A stretch of DNA of 5,564 nt from Actinomycetota bacterium (GCA_009700815.1 WLLG01000166.1:1-5564); one strand, 5' to 3'. Numbered from the stretch's first letter, positions 1 through 5,564 are shown. The notes: generated from the sequence alone by a model not told the origin. Numbers and translations are program-made.

Positions 1-1
1 A

Positions 2-1753
2 GTGCCAGCCGATGGAGTGTTAGCCGATGGAGCGGTAGCGAATGAACTAGTGGCGATACGAACGACACCTGCTCCGCCAGTCGTGATTGTTGGCGAAGGC
101 CAACCCGGCTCCGGGGACTTCACTGCTGCTCCGACCTTGTCGCCAGACGGCTTGAGCCTGGCTTGGCTTCGTTGGGATCACCCAGATATGCCATGGGATG
201 CAGCCGAACTCTGGGCTGCTGATGTTAAGTACGGCGGTCGGAAATCAATTGCCATCACACAACCACGTCGCGTTGCTGGTGGGCTGCCTGGAGGTCAGGC
301 CCGTGGCCTGACTCGGGCAGTGTCAGTGAGCCTTCCCAAATGGTCTCCTGATGGGTATTTGTGGTGGTGTGATGACTCCACGGATTGGTGGCACCTGTAT
401 CGCTCTGCGGCACCGGGGACTCCCGAGGCTGCATCTGGTGACTATCTGGCGCCTCTGATTGCGGATGCACAGGAAGAGGTCGGAGAGCCTCGTTGGGTTG
501 CTGGCGGTTCCCGGTATGGCTTCACCTCTGACGGAACCGTGGTGTTTGCCGCAAAGTCTGGCGGGTTTGATTCGCTCTGGAGCTACAACCCTGCGACTGC
601 GCAACGACTACCGCTTCCGGGCCCAGGGTTCACCTGTATTGATTCAGTCAGCGTTAACGGTTCCTCTGTTGCAGTCATTGCAGGTCTGAAAGATCGACCG
701 AGTTCGGTCTGGCATGTCGACCTTGCAACTGGGGTAGCCACTGATCTGAGAGCGATCCCAGAGGGTGCTCCACCCTCTGCTGCCGATTCGCCCGCTGCTG
801 CACCCTCCGCCGCACCCGCTGCTGCATCTGGCGCTGCACCGCTTTCAGCAGACTGGGTATCGACTCCGCAAGCGATCAGTTTTCCTACTGGCTCGCAGGA
901 AGGCGGCTTGGTCCAGGCACACGCGTTGTTCTATCCGCCGCAGAGCCCCAGATTTCATGGCACAGACGGCGAGTCACCTCCGCTGCTCGTGCGAATTCAT
1001 GGGGGACCAACTGCCTCGGCCCGAGCAGAGTTTTCGCCAAGCCTGCTGTTTTGGACTAGCCGAGGTTTTGCAGTCGCAGATGTGAATTACCGAGGTTCAA
1101 CTGGTTTTGGGCGAGAGTACCGAGACCAACTTCGCGGAGAATGGGGAGTTGCAGATGTTCAGGACTGCATCGCTGCCGCCCGTTTCTTAGCCGAGCAGGG
1201 ACTCGTTGACCCAAGCCGTTGTGTGATTCGAGGTGGCTCTGCCGGAGGGTTTACTGCCCTAGCAGCACTGTGTTTTCAGCAGGACTGGGGCTTTGATGGA
1301 ACCTTTGTGGCAGCTTGCAGCCTGTATGGGGTCACTGACCTAGCAGCGCTGGCGGCAGATACCCACAAGTTCGAGTCGCGCTATCTCGACGGTTTGGTTG
1401 GTCCGCTGCCCGAACAGGCAGCAACATATCAAGCAAGGTCCCCGTTATTTCATGCGGACCACCTGAGCCGGCCTGTGCTCTTGTTGCAAGGTGCCGATGA
1501 CAAAGTGGTTCCGCCGGCCCAAGCCGAGGTTCTGGTAACAGCACTGCAGCAAAACCAGGTACCTCATGCCTATGTGTTATTCCAGGGAGAAGGCCACGGA
1601 TTCTTGCTGCGAGAAACGGTTGTAAACGCTTTGGAGACCGAGCTTGCCTTCTACGGAGAAGTGCTTGGATTCCAACCCGATGGCAAACCACCTGCAGTCG
1701 AAAAACTTGCGGGTTGGCCGGTCGCTCCAAGCTCAGGCAGGATGGGGACATGA
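2..1753 (+). CDS. S9 family (prolyl oligopeptidase-like) serine peptidase, 5'-partial
   Basis: This is a serine peptidase or acyl-aminoacyl peptidase-like enzyme, probably cytoplasmic, that cleaves short peptides; the exact substrate cannot be told. The visible 583 residues hold beta-propeller-type blades (SPDG motifs near 47-50 and 115-118, and the family segment WDHPDMPWD at 58-66). A linker at about 253-283 follows, then an alpha/beta-hydrolase domain. That domain has the oxyanion-region motif RIHGGP (331-336), nucleophile Ser413 in GGSAGG, Asp500 in ADDKVVP and His532 in GEGHGF, so the triad is intact. The gene is very likely cut by the window edge. The first recognisable family segment (NELVA, then WDHP) normally lies well over 100 residues into full-length homologues, and the GTG at base 2 has no room for a ribosome site. 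No signal peptide can be judged. The linker is Ala/Pro/Ser-rich, which is unusual. The stop codon overlaps the serA start (ATGA). Family is confident; specificity is unknown. Confidence 0.9.
   Translation: MPADGVLADGAVANELVAIRTTPAPPVVIVGEGQPGSGDFTAAPTLSPDGLSLAWLRWDHPDMPWDAAELWAADVKYGGRKSIAITQPRRVAGGLPGGQARGLTRAVSVSLPKWSPDGYLWWCDDSTDWWHLYRSAAPGTPEAASGDYLAPLIADAQEEVGEPRWVAGGSRYGFTSDGTVVFAAKSGGFDSLWSYNPATAQRLPLPGPGFTCIDSVSVNGSSVAVIAGLKDRPSSVWHVDLATGVATDLRAIPEGAPPSAADSPAAAPSAAPAAASGAAPLSADWVSTPQAISFPTGSQEGGLVQAHALFYPPQSPRFHGTDGESPPLLVRIHGGPTASARAEFSPSLLFWTSRGFAVADVNYRGSTGFGREYRDQLRGEWGVADVQDCIAAARFLAEQGLVDPSRCVIRGGSAGGFTALAALCFQQDWGFDGTFVAACSLYGVTDLAALAADTHKFESRYLDGLVGPLPEQAATYQARSPLFHADHLSRPVLLLQGADDKVVPPAQAEVLVTALQQNQVPHAYVLFQGEGHGFLLRETVVNALETELAFYGEVLGFQPDGKPPAVEKLAGWPVAPSSGRMGT
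8..37 (+). repeat. Two 15-bp imperfect tandem repeats inside the peptidase gene
   Basis: The unit GCCGATGGAGTGTTA (8-22) is followed directly by GCCGATGGAGCGGTA (23-37), with 13 of 15 bases identical. It is in frame and encodes ADGVL then ADGAV. It lies just before the conserved NELVA segment, where homologues usually have a short surface loop. More copies could lie to the left of the window. It is most likely a small in-frame loop expansion. Confidence 0.6.
758..850 (+). repeat. Low-complexity Ala/Pro/Ser-coding segment (interdomain linker)
   Basis: Codons for residues about 253-283 of the S9 peptidase are built from repeated GCTGCTGCACCCTCC-like and CCCGCTGCTGCA-like words. They give a run dominated by Ala, Pro and Ser with no hydrophobic core residues. 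It sits between the last propeller blade (ending near the VATDLR segment) and the start of the hydrolase domain (TPQAISFPT). It reads as a flexible hinge or insertion that grew by slippage of short GCN repeats. Confidence 0.6.
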
Positions 1754-3309
1754 GAGTACTGGTTACAGAGAAAATTGCCGATGGCGGATTGCAGCGTTTG
1801 CGTGACGCAGGCCACGAGGTGGACGTACAAGAAGGGCTCACCCCCGAGGAGTTGGTAGCCACTATTCCCGGCGCTCACGCCCTGATTATTCGCTCTGCAA
1901 CACAGGTGACAGCGTCGGTTCTTGCTGCAGGAACTGATTTGATCGCTGTCGGACGCGCTGGGATTGGTCTGGATAACGTCGACGTGGCCGCAGCGACTGA
2001 GTGTGGAGTGATGGTCGTCAACGCACCTCAGTCCAATACGCTCTCTGCCGCAGAGCACACGATGGCTTTGTTGCTTGCCCAGGCTCGCAATGTGCCCCAG
2101 GCCAGTGAAGCACTCAAAGCCGGCCGGTGGGAGCGATCCAAGTGGACCGGTGTTGAACTCTCCGACAAGACGCTCGGAATTATCGGTCTTGGTCGAATTG
2201 GCAAACTGGTTGCTCAGCGGGCGCTGGCCTTCGGTATGAAGCTGGTCGCCTATGACCCCTTCGTGTCTGAGGATCGGGCTCGGCAACTGAGCGTGCAGCT
2301 GCTCTCTCTCGAGGACCTGATGGCGCAGTCTGACTTCATCACCTTGCACCTAGCGAAGACTCCAGAGACTGCCGGACTCATTGGAGTCGACATGTTGAAA
2401 CTGGCTAAGCCTTCGCTGCGAGTTATCAATGTGGCTCGCGGTGGAATCATCGATGAGCAAGCCCTCGCTGATGCAATTTCACAAGGTCGAGTAGCTGGAG
2501 CTGGATTTGATGTGTTCGCAACTGAGCCATGCACAGATTCACCGTTGTTTGAACTTGACTCGGTAGTAGTTACTCCTCATCTTGGAGCCTCAACAGAAGA
2601 GGCTCAAGACAAAGCGGGCGACACTATTGCAGACATGGTTCAGTTGGCGCTCGCCGGAGACTTTGTTCCCTACGCAGTCAACGTGTCTGCAGCCGAGGCC
2701 TCTGAGGTCGTGCGGCCCTACCTTGCGCTAGGAGAACAACTTGGTCGGATCTTCGCCGGCTTGTGCGGAAAGATCTCAGACGGACTCGAGATCGAATACC
2801 AAGGGCAAATCGCCGAATTCGATACCAGAATCTTGACGTTGTCACTGCTCAAAGGGTTCTTTGGTGCAACGACTGGTGGCCCAGTGTCGTATGTAAATGC
2901 GCCGCAGATCGCAGAGGAGCAGGGCATCGAAATTCGGCCGACGTCCACGACTACTGCCCGCGACTACGTCAACTTGATTACCGTGCGTGGCGCCGGCCAC
3001 AGCCTGTCGGGCACGCTGGTCGGGCTGAAGTCGGTACAAACTCTGGTCATGATTGACGACTACACCATTGATATGCCTCCCGCTGATCACCTACTCGTCG
3101 TGCGTAATCACGATCAGCCAGGCATGATCGGCAAAGTAGGCTCGCTAGTCGGCGAGGCCGGCGTGAACATTGACGATATGACGGTTGGGTCATCGCCCGA
3201 GGGTGCAAAGGCCCTGATGGTGCTAGCTACTGCTGAGTCAGTGCCCGAGTCAGTGCTCGAGTCCCTGCGCCAGACAGACGGAGTGGTCTCGGTAGCCTCC
3301 GTCGGTTAG
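1750..3309 (+). CDS. serA: D-3-phosphoglycerate dehydrogenase, long form with ASB and ACT domains
   Basis: The enzyme oxidises 3-phosphoglycerate to 3-phosphohydroxypyruvate with NAD+, the first step of serine synthesis, in the cytosol. At 519 residues it fits the long actinobacterial type. The N-terminal substrate domain includes RSATQV (48-53) and NAPQSNTLSAAEH (91-103). The Rossmann domain has GLGRIG (146-151) and an acidic Asp169 after the second strand. Catalytic residues are Arg230 (NVARGG), Glu259 (FATEP) and His277 (TPHLGAS). An intervening (ASB) domain spans about 315-440 and a C-terminal ACT domain about 446-519. I chose the ATG at 1750 because the protein then begins MRVLVTEKI as in homologues, and AGGA at 1739-1742 sits 7 bases upstream. 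A TTG start at 1714 would add 12 unconserved residues. The start overlaps the upstream stop as ATGA, so the two genes are probably translationally coupled. In the ACT serine site Asp455 and Asn473 are kept, while Asn453 replaces the Tyr or His of studied homologues. Confidence 0.97.
   Translation: MRVLVTEKIADGGLQRLRDAGHEVDVQEGLTPEELVATIPGAHALIIRSATQVTASVLAAGTDLIAVGRAGIGLDNVDVAAATECGVMVVNAPQSNTLSAAEHTMALLLAQARNVPQASEALKAGRWERSKWTGVELSDKTLGIIGLGRIGKLVAQRALAFGMKLVAYDPFVSEDRARQLSVQLLSLEDLMAQSDFITLHLAKTPETAGLIGVDMLKLAKPSLRVINVARGGIIDEQALADAISQGRVAGAGFDVFATEPCTDSPLFELDSVVVTPHLGASTEEAQDKAGDTIADMVQLALAGDFVPYAVNVSAAEASEVVRPYLALGEQLGRIFAGLCGKISDGLEIEYQGQIAEFDTRILTLSLLKGFFGATTGGPVSYVNAPQIAEEQGIEIRPTSTTTARDYVNLITVRGAGHSLSGTLVGLKSVQTLVMIDDYTIDMPPADHLLVVRNHDQPGMIGKVGSLVGEAGVNIDDMTVGSSPEGAKALMVLATAESVPESVLESLRQTDGVVSVASVG
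3277..3303. terminator. Possible hairpin at the serA 3' end / leuD downstream side
   Basis: GACGGAG (3277-3283) and CTCCGTC (3297-3303) form a perfect 7-bp GC-rich stem with a 13-base loop, ending just before the serA stop codon. No T-run follows on either strand, so it is not a classical intrinsic terminator. Actinobacteria often use hairpins lacking a T-tract, and a stem works on either strand at a convergent junction. The location inside serA coding sequence makes this a weak call. Confidence 0.22.
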
Positions 3310-3327
3310 CTAGCCCAGTCGGTTAGC
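3301..3327 (+). repeat. 10-bp direct repeat spanning the two convergent stop codons
   Basis: GTCGGTTAGC occurs exactly at 3301-3310 and again at 3318-3327, one copy every 17 bases. The first copy holds the serA stop TAG (3307-3309). The second holds the leuD stop, read as TTA on this strand (3323-3325). The palindrome GCTAGC lies at 3309-3314, overlapping the last two bases of the first copy. The whole intergenic space is only 13 bp (3310-3322). Confidence 0.6.
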
Positions 3328-3916
3328 GGGTCGTGGGCATCCAGGCTGGTCGGCTTGCTTCGTATGCGGTGATCTCTGGTTCGTGCAGCAGGGTCAGACT
3401 GATGTCGTCTAGGCCGTTCAGGAAACGGTGCTGAATGGAATCCTCGAGGGGAAAGTCGACGAGTAGATCAAGTCCGGTCACCTCGAGCGTCCGCAGCTCA
3501 ATGTCGATCTTGATCTCGAGCGAGGGATCGTTGGTGATGGCATCCAAGAGTTGGCGGCCGACCTCGGCGCTGACAAGAACTGGAACCAAACCGTTCTTGG
3601 TTGCGTTGTTACGAAAGATGTCGCCGAATCTTGGCGAGATTACTGCTGCGAATCCATATTGCTGAATTGCCCACACGGCATGCTCGCGGCTTGAGCCTGT
3701 ACCAAAATTAGGCCCGGCGACTAGGACCGATGCGCCCGAGTACTGCTCTTTGTTGAGCACGAACTCTGGGTCATCTCGCCATTCCGAGAAGAGGCCCTTG
3801 TCGAAACCAGTGCGTTCGACTTGTTTGAGCCAATCACTCGGGATGATCTGATCAGTGTCTACGTCTGAGCGGTCGAGGGGGACTGCTGTGCCGGTAATTG
3901 TTTGTACTGAATCCAT
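3323..3916 (-). CDS. leuD: 3-isopropylmalate dehydratase small subunit
   Basis: This is the small (swivelling-domain) subunit of isopropylmalate isomerase. With LeuC it converts 2-isopropylmalate to 3-isopropylmalate in leucine synthesis. The 197-residue length is normal for bacterial LeuD. Family motifs are DVDTDQIIP (18-26), FGTGSSREHA (71-80, the substrate-binding loop signature), FGDIFRNNATKNGL (97-110) and NGLDDISLTL near the C-terminus (167-176). The start ATG at 3916 is set by the conserved N-terminus and by AAAGGAAA 6-7 bases upstream. It lies 42 bp after leuC on the same strand and is surely in its operon. Downstream it faces serA with only 13 bp between the stop codons. In many actinobacteria a gene for the HU protein follows leuD; it is absent here. 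Nothing looks damaged. Confidence 0.97.
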   Translation of the reverse strand: MDSVQTITGTAVPLDRSDVDTDQIIPSDWLKQVERTGFDKGLFSEWRDDPEFVLNKEQYSGASVLVAGPNFGTGSSREHAVWAIQQYGFAAVISPRFGDIFRNNATKNGLVPVLVSAEVGRQLLDAITNDPSLEIKIDIELRTLEVTGLDLLVDFPLEDSIQHRFLNGLDDISLTLLHEPEITAYEASRPAWMPTTR

Positions 3917-3922
3917 GATGAG

Positions 3923-3930
3923 TTTCCTTT
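3923..3930 (-). promoter_or_regulatory. Ribosome binding site of leuD
   Basis: Read on the minus strand the site is AAAGGAAA, followed by CTCATC and then the ATG at 3916. It lies in the 42-bp leuC-leuD gap, so LeuD has its own translation initiation and is not strictly coupled to LeuC. No hairpin or promoter-like pair stands out in the rest of the gap. Confidence 0.7.
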
Positions 3931-3958
3931 TCTTGAAACGAGGGCAGTTGGGCGGCGA

Positions 3959-5383
3959 TTAGCGAACGGGGTCAAGGTCGGTTGGAGTTGCGAAGTGGCC
4001 AGCCACCGCAGTTGCTGCAGCTACGGCCGGGGAAACTAGGTGGGTTCGACCACCTCGGCCTTGTCGGCCTTCGAAGTTGCGGTTCGATGTTGAAGCACAC
4101 CGATTGCCAGGAACGAGCTTGTCGGGGTTCATGGCCAAACACATCGAACATCCGGGCTCACGCCAATCGAATCCGGCGTTGATGAAGACTTGGTCGAGAC
4201 CCTCTGACTCGGCTTGACGCTTGACTGCATGGGACCCAGGCACCACAAGAGTCCGGACCCCGGGTGCCACCTGTCGTCCCTGCACCACGATGGCTGCGGC
4301 GCGTAAGTCTTCGATGCGGCCATTCGTGCACGAGCCGATAAACACGGTCTGCACGGGAATGGACTTGAGGGGTACTCCGGCAGTGAGGCCCATGTACTCG
4401 AGTGCTCGTTCGGCAGCTACTCGTAAGTCCGGGTCAGTGAAGTCTTCCGGACCAGGAACGTTCTGAGAGAGGGCAATGACCTGCCCGGGATTTGTTCCCC
4501 ATGTGACGAACGGTTCGATCTGAGCGGCGTCTAGGAAAATCTCCTTGTCAAAGACTGCTCCAGGGTCGGTACTCAAGCTGCGCCAGTCGGCCACCGCTGC
4601 GTCCCACAGGTCGCCTTGGGGGGCATGGGTTCGTCCTTTGAGATACTCAAACGTGGTCTCGTCGGGGGCAATCAGGCCGGCTTTTGCTCCGGCCTCGATG
4701 GACATGTTGCACACGGTCATGCGGCCTTCCATTGAGAGCGAACGGATTGCCGAGCCGCGGTATTCGGCGATATACCCGATGCCTCCAGAGGTTCCAAGCA
4801 CTCCAAGGATGGCCAAGATGACATCTTTGGCAGTGACTCCAGGGTTGAGAACTCCGTCCACGTTGACGGCAAGGGTTTTGGGTCGATTCTGCGGGAGGGT
4901 CTGCGTGGCGAGCACATGCTCAACCTCGGATGTTCCGATACCGAACGCCAAGCAGCCAAAGGCGCCGTGGGTTGAGGTATGGGAATCGCCACAGACGATG
5001 GTCATGCCGGGGTGTGTGAACCCCTGCTCTGGGCCGATGATGTGAACGATGCCTTGTTCTGGCGAACCCATTGGGAACTCAAGGACATTGAATTCTTCTG
5101 CGTTGACTCGGAGCGTGTCTACCTGCTTGCGTGAGATGGGATCGGCGATGGGCTGATCGATCTGCTCGGTAGGCACGTTGTGGTCCTCGGTGGCGAGCGT
5201 CAGGTCTGGCCGTCTCAGCGAGCGACCCGTCATGCGCAGACCGTCGAAGGCCTGAGGGGAAGTCACCTCATGCACGAGGTGAAGGTCGATATACAACAGG
5301 TCGGGTTCGCCCTCGGAGGAGCGAACAACGTGACGGTCCCAAACCTTTTCGGCCAAGGTGCGGGGGGTGGATTCTGCAGACAT
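3959..5383 (-). CDS. leuC: 3-isopropylmalate dehydratase large subunit
   Basis: This is the catalytic [4Fe-4S] subunit of isopropylmalate isomerase and belongs to the aconitase superfamily. It acts with LeuD in leucine synthesis in the cytosol. At 474 residues it has the usual LeuC length. Cluster ligands are Cys352 (IGSCTNGR), Cys412 and Cys415 (GCSMC). The aconitase-family signature around CGDSHTSTHGAFG (131-143) is intact, as is DHNVPT (67-72). The N-terminus (TLAEKVWDRHVV, 9-20) matches family members, which supports the ATG at 5383. A strong GGGAG site lies 7 bases upstream. The frame stays open for 43 more codons upstream, but that stretch crosses the divergent regulator start and has no family similarity that I recognise. 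leuC is first in the leuCD operon and is probably controlled by the divergent IclR-type regulator. No frameshift or missing residue is seen. Confidence 0.97.
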   Translation of the reverse strand: MSAESTPRTLAEKVWDRHVVRSSEGEPDLLYIDLHLVHEVTSPQAFDGLRMTGRSLRRPDLTLATEDHNVPTEQIDQPIADPISRKQVDTLRVNAEEFNVLEFPMGSPEQGIVHIIGPEQGFTHPGMTIVCGDSHTSTHGAFGCLAFGIGTSEVEHVLATQTLPQNRPKTLAVNVDGVLNPGVTAKDVILAILGVLGTSGGIGYIAEYRGSAIRSLSMEGRMTVCNMSIEAGAKAGLIAPDETTFEYLKGRTHAPQGDLWDAAVADWRSLSTDPGAVFDKEIFLDAAQIEPFVTWGTNPGQVIALSQNVPGPEDFTDPDLRVAAERALEYMGLTAGVPLKSIPVQTVFIGSCTNGRIEDLRAAAIVVQGRQVAPGVRTLVVPGSHAVKRQAESEGLDQVFINAGFDWREPGCSMCLAMNPDKLVPGNRCASTSNRNFEGRQGRGGRTHLVSPAVAAATAVAGHFATPTDLDPVR

Positions 5384-5390
5384 AGAGAGG

Positions 5391-5398
5391 CTCCCTCT
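5391..5398 (-). promoter_or_regulatory. Ribosome binding site of leuC
   Basis: On the minus strand AGAGGGAG precedes the ATG by 7 bases and is a good Shine-Dalgarno sequence. It decides the start at 5383 over the longer open frame. The site is part of a small inverted repeat, AGAGG-GAG-CCTCT (5386-5398), which could partly hide it in the mRNA. A 5-bp stem with a 3-base loop is only marginally stable. Confidence 0.75.
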
Positions 5399-5401
5399 GA
5401 A

Positions 5402-5430
5402 TAGACATATCTCATTATTTGGGATATAGT
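5402..5430 (+). promoter_or_regulatory. Promoter of the IclR-type regulator gene
   Basis: TAGACA (5402-5407) differs from the -35 consensus at one base. A 17-bp spacer (5408-5424) separates it from TATAGT (5425-5430), a good -10 of the actinobacterial TANNNT form. Transcription should begin near 5437-5440, at or within about 3 bases of the regulator ATG at 5440. No Shine-Dalgarno sequence precedes that ATG, so the mRNA is probably leaderless. The -10 lies exactly at the centre of a 30-bp palindrome. Confidence 0.65.
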
Positions 5431-5442
5431 TCCCGAGTAATG
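5413..5442. promoter_or_regulatory. Candidate operator: 30-bp interrupted palindrome for the IclR-type regulator
   Basis: The layout is CATTA-N3-GGGA-N6-TCCC-N3-TAATG, perfectly symmetric about 5427/5428 with nine matched base pairs per half. The central six bases are the regulator's -10 box, and the right arm ends in its ATG. IclR-family proteins bind palindromes as dimers or tetramers and often repress their own gene. Protein bound here would block the regulator promoter, and probably leuC transcription in the other direction. The assignment of this protein to this site is inferred from position and symmetry. Confidence 0.6.
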
Positions 5443-5450
5443 GAACCCAA
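5423..5450 (-). promoter_or_regulatory. Tentative leuC promoter
   Basis: On the minus strand TTGGGT (5445-5450), a 16-bp spacer (5429-5444) and TATATC (5423-5428) make the best pair I can find. It would start the leuCD mRNA near 5416, giving a leader of about 33 bases. The -10 would overlap the regulator's -10 on the opposite strand, inside the palindrome. Matches to consensus are only moderate (3/6 and 4/6). Confidence 0.28.
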
Positions 5451-5564
5451 GGTATCTGGTGTTGGAGTATTAGACAAATCATTTGGGGTTGTTGCCCTCG
5501 TTGCAGAGTCACCGAGAACCTTGGCTGAGTTGATTCAGGGCACGGGACTTAGTCGAGCCACAGC
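5440..5564 (+). CDS. ndgR: IclR-family transcriptional regulator, NdgR/LtbR type, 3'-partial
   Basis: Only the first 41 codons fall in the window; the reading frame is open to the edge. The visible protein starts MEPKVSGVGVLDKSFGVVALV and continues with a helix-turn-helix-like TLAELIQGTGLSRAT segment (27-41). This is the expected start of an IclR-type winged helix. The SGVGVLDK motif (6-13) and the divergent position next to leuC match actinobacterial NdgR/LtbR regulators, which control leuCD and other amino-acid genes. The effector-binding domain is outside the window. The start is set by the motif, by the promoter ending 9 bases upstream, and by the palindrome arm that contains the ATG. No Shine-Dalgarno is seen. 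The symbol rests on family memory and context, so orthology is likely but not proven. Confidence 0.85.
   Translation, partial: MEPKVSGVGVLDKSFGVVALVAESPRTLAELIQGTGLSRAT

Noticed and set aside
2..4. GTG at base 2 as the true start of the peptidase.
   Set aside because: Conserved internal family segments begin almost at once, so a large N-terminal part must lie outside the window.
1714..1749. Upstream TTG start for serA adding 12 residues.
   Set aside because: The added residues are not family-like, and the ATG at 1750 has a ribosome site and gives the typical MRVLVTEK start.
1332..2349. Long open frames on the minus strand opposite the peptidase and serA genes.
   Set aside because: They lie antisense to strongly recognised coding sequence, overlap each other, and show no recognisable domain; they are frame shadows.
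4545..5045. A 166-codon plus-strand open frame inside leuC.
   Set aside because: It is antisense to intact, conserved LeuC sequence and has no recognisable motif.
5449..5475. Alternative minus-strand promoter with TACCTT as -10 and TTGTCT as -35 (17-bp spacer) for leuC.
   Set aside because: The -10 matches consensus at only three positions and the element lies wholly in the regulator coding sequence; the TATATC candidate is slightly better, though neither is secure.
5384..5512. A 43-codon in-frame extension upstream of leuC on the minus strand, including several Leu and Ile codons, as a longer LeuC or a leucine leader peptide.
   Set aside because: It runs across the regulator's start codon and palindrome, has no stop before leuC so it cannot be a separate leader peptide, and the family N-terminus plus a good ribosome site support the ATG at 5383.
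1..5564. A novel defence, mobile or RNA-based system.
   Set aside because: All but about 110 intergenic bases are accounted for by five recognisable metabolic or regulatory genes, with no transposase, array, large structured RNA or unknown gene visible.

Overview
The window looks like a mid-GC actinobacterial chromosome segment carrying ordinary amino-acid biosynthesis genes. Three things point to Actinobacteria: a long SerA with an intervening domain plus an ACT domain; an IclR-family regulator whose N-terminus matches the NdgR/LtbR type, divergent from leuCD; and an S9 peptidase of the type common in that phylum. The genus cannot be assigned from the sequence alone. I found no mobile element, CRISPR array, tRNA or rRNA, and no gene-free stretch longer than about 60 bases.

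Layout, left to right. (1) Bases 2-1753 (+): 3' part of an S9 (prolyl-oligopeptidase family) peptidase, cut by the left window edge, with the complete Ser/Asp/His triad and an unusual Ala/Pro linker. (2) Bases 1750-3309 (+): serA, overlapping the peptidase stop codon by 4 bp. (3) A 13-bp convergent junction, 3310-3322. (4) Bases 3323-3916 (-): leuD. (5) Bases 3959-5383 (-): leuC. (6) A 56-bp divergent regulatory region, 5384-5439. (7) From 5440 to the right edge (+): the first 41 codons of an IclR-family regulator of NdgR/LtbR type.

LeuC and LeuD are the two subunits of isopropylmalate isomerase (leucine pathway). SerA makes the first committed step of serine synthesis from 3-phosphoglycerate. 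The divergent regulator is the expected controller of leuCD. The best non-coding signal is a 30-bp interrupted palindrome (5413-5442) centred on the regulator's -10 box and reaching its start codon. It is a good candidate operator for autoregulation and for control of leuCD, and the regulator mRNA is probably leaderless or nearly so.

I do not see a new biological system here. The points worth checking are the operator/promoter architecture, the translationally coupled peptidase-serA pair, a substitution in the SerA serine-binding site, and small repeats at the convergent junction and in the peptidase gene.
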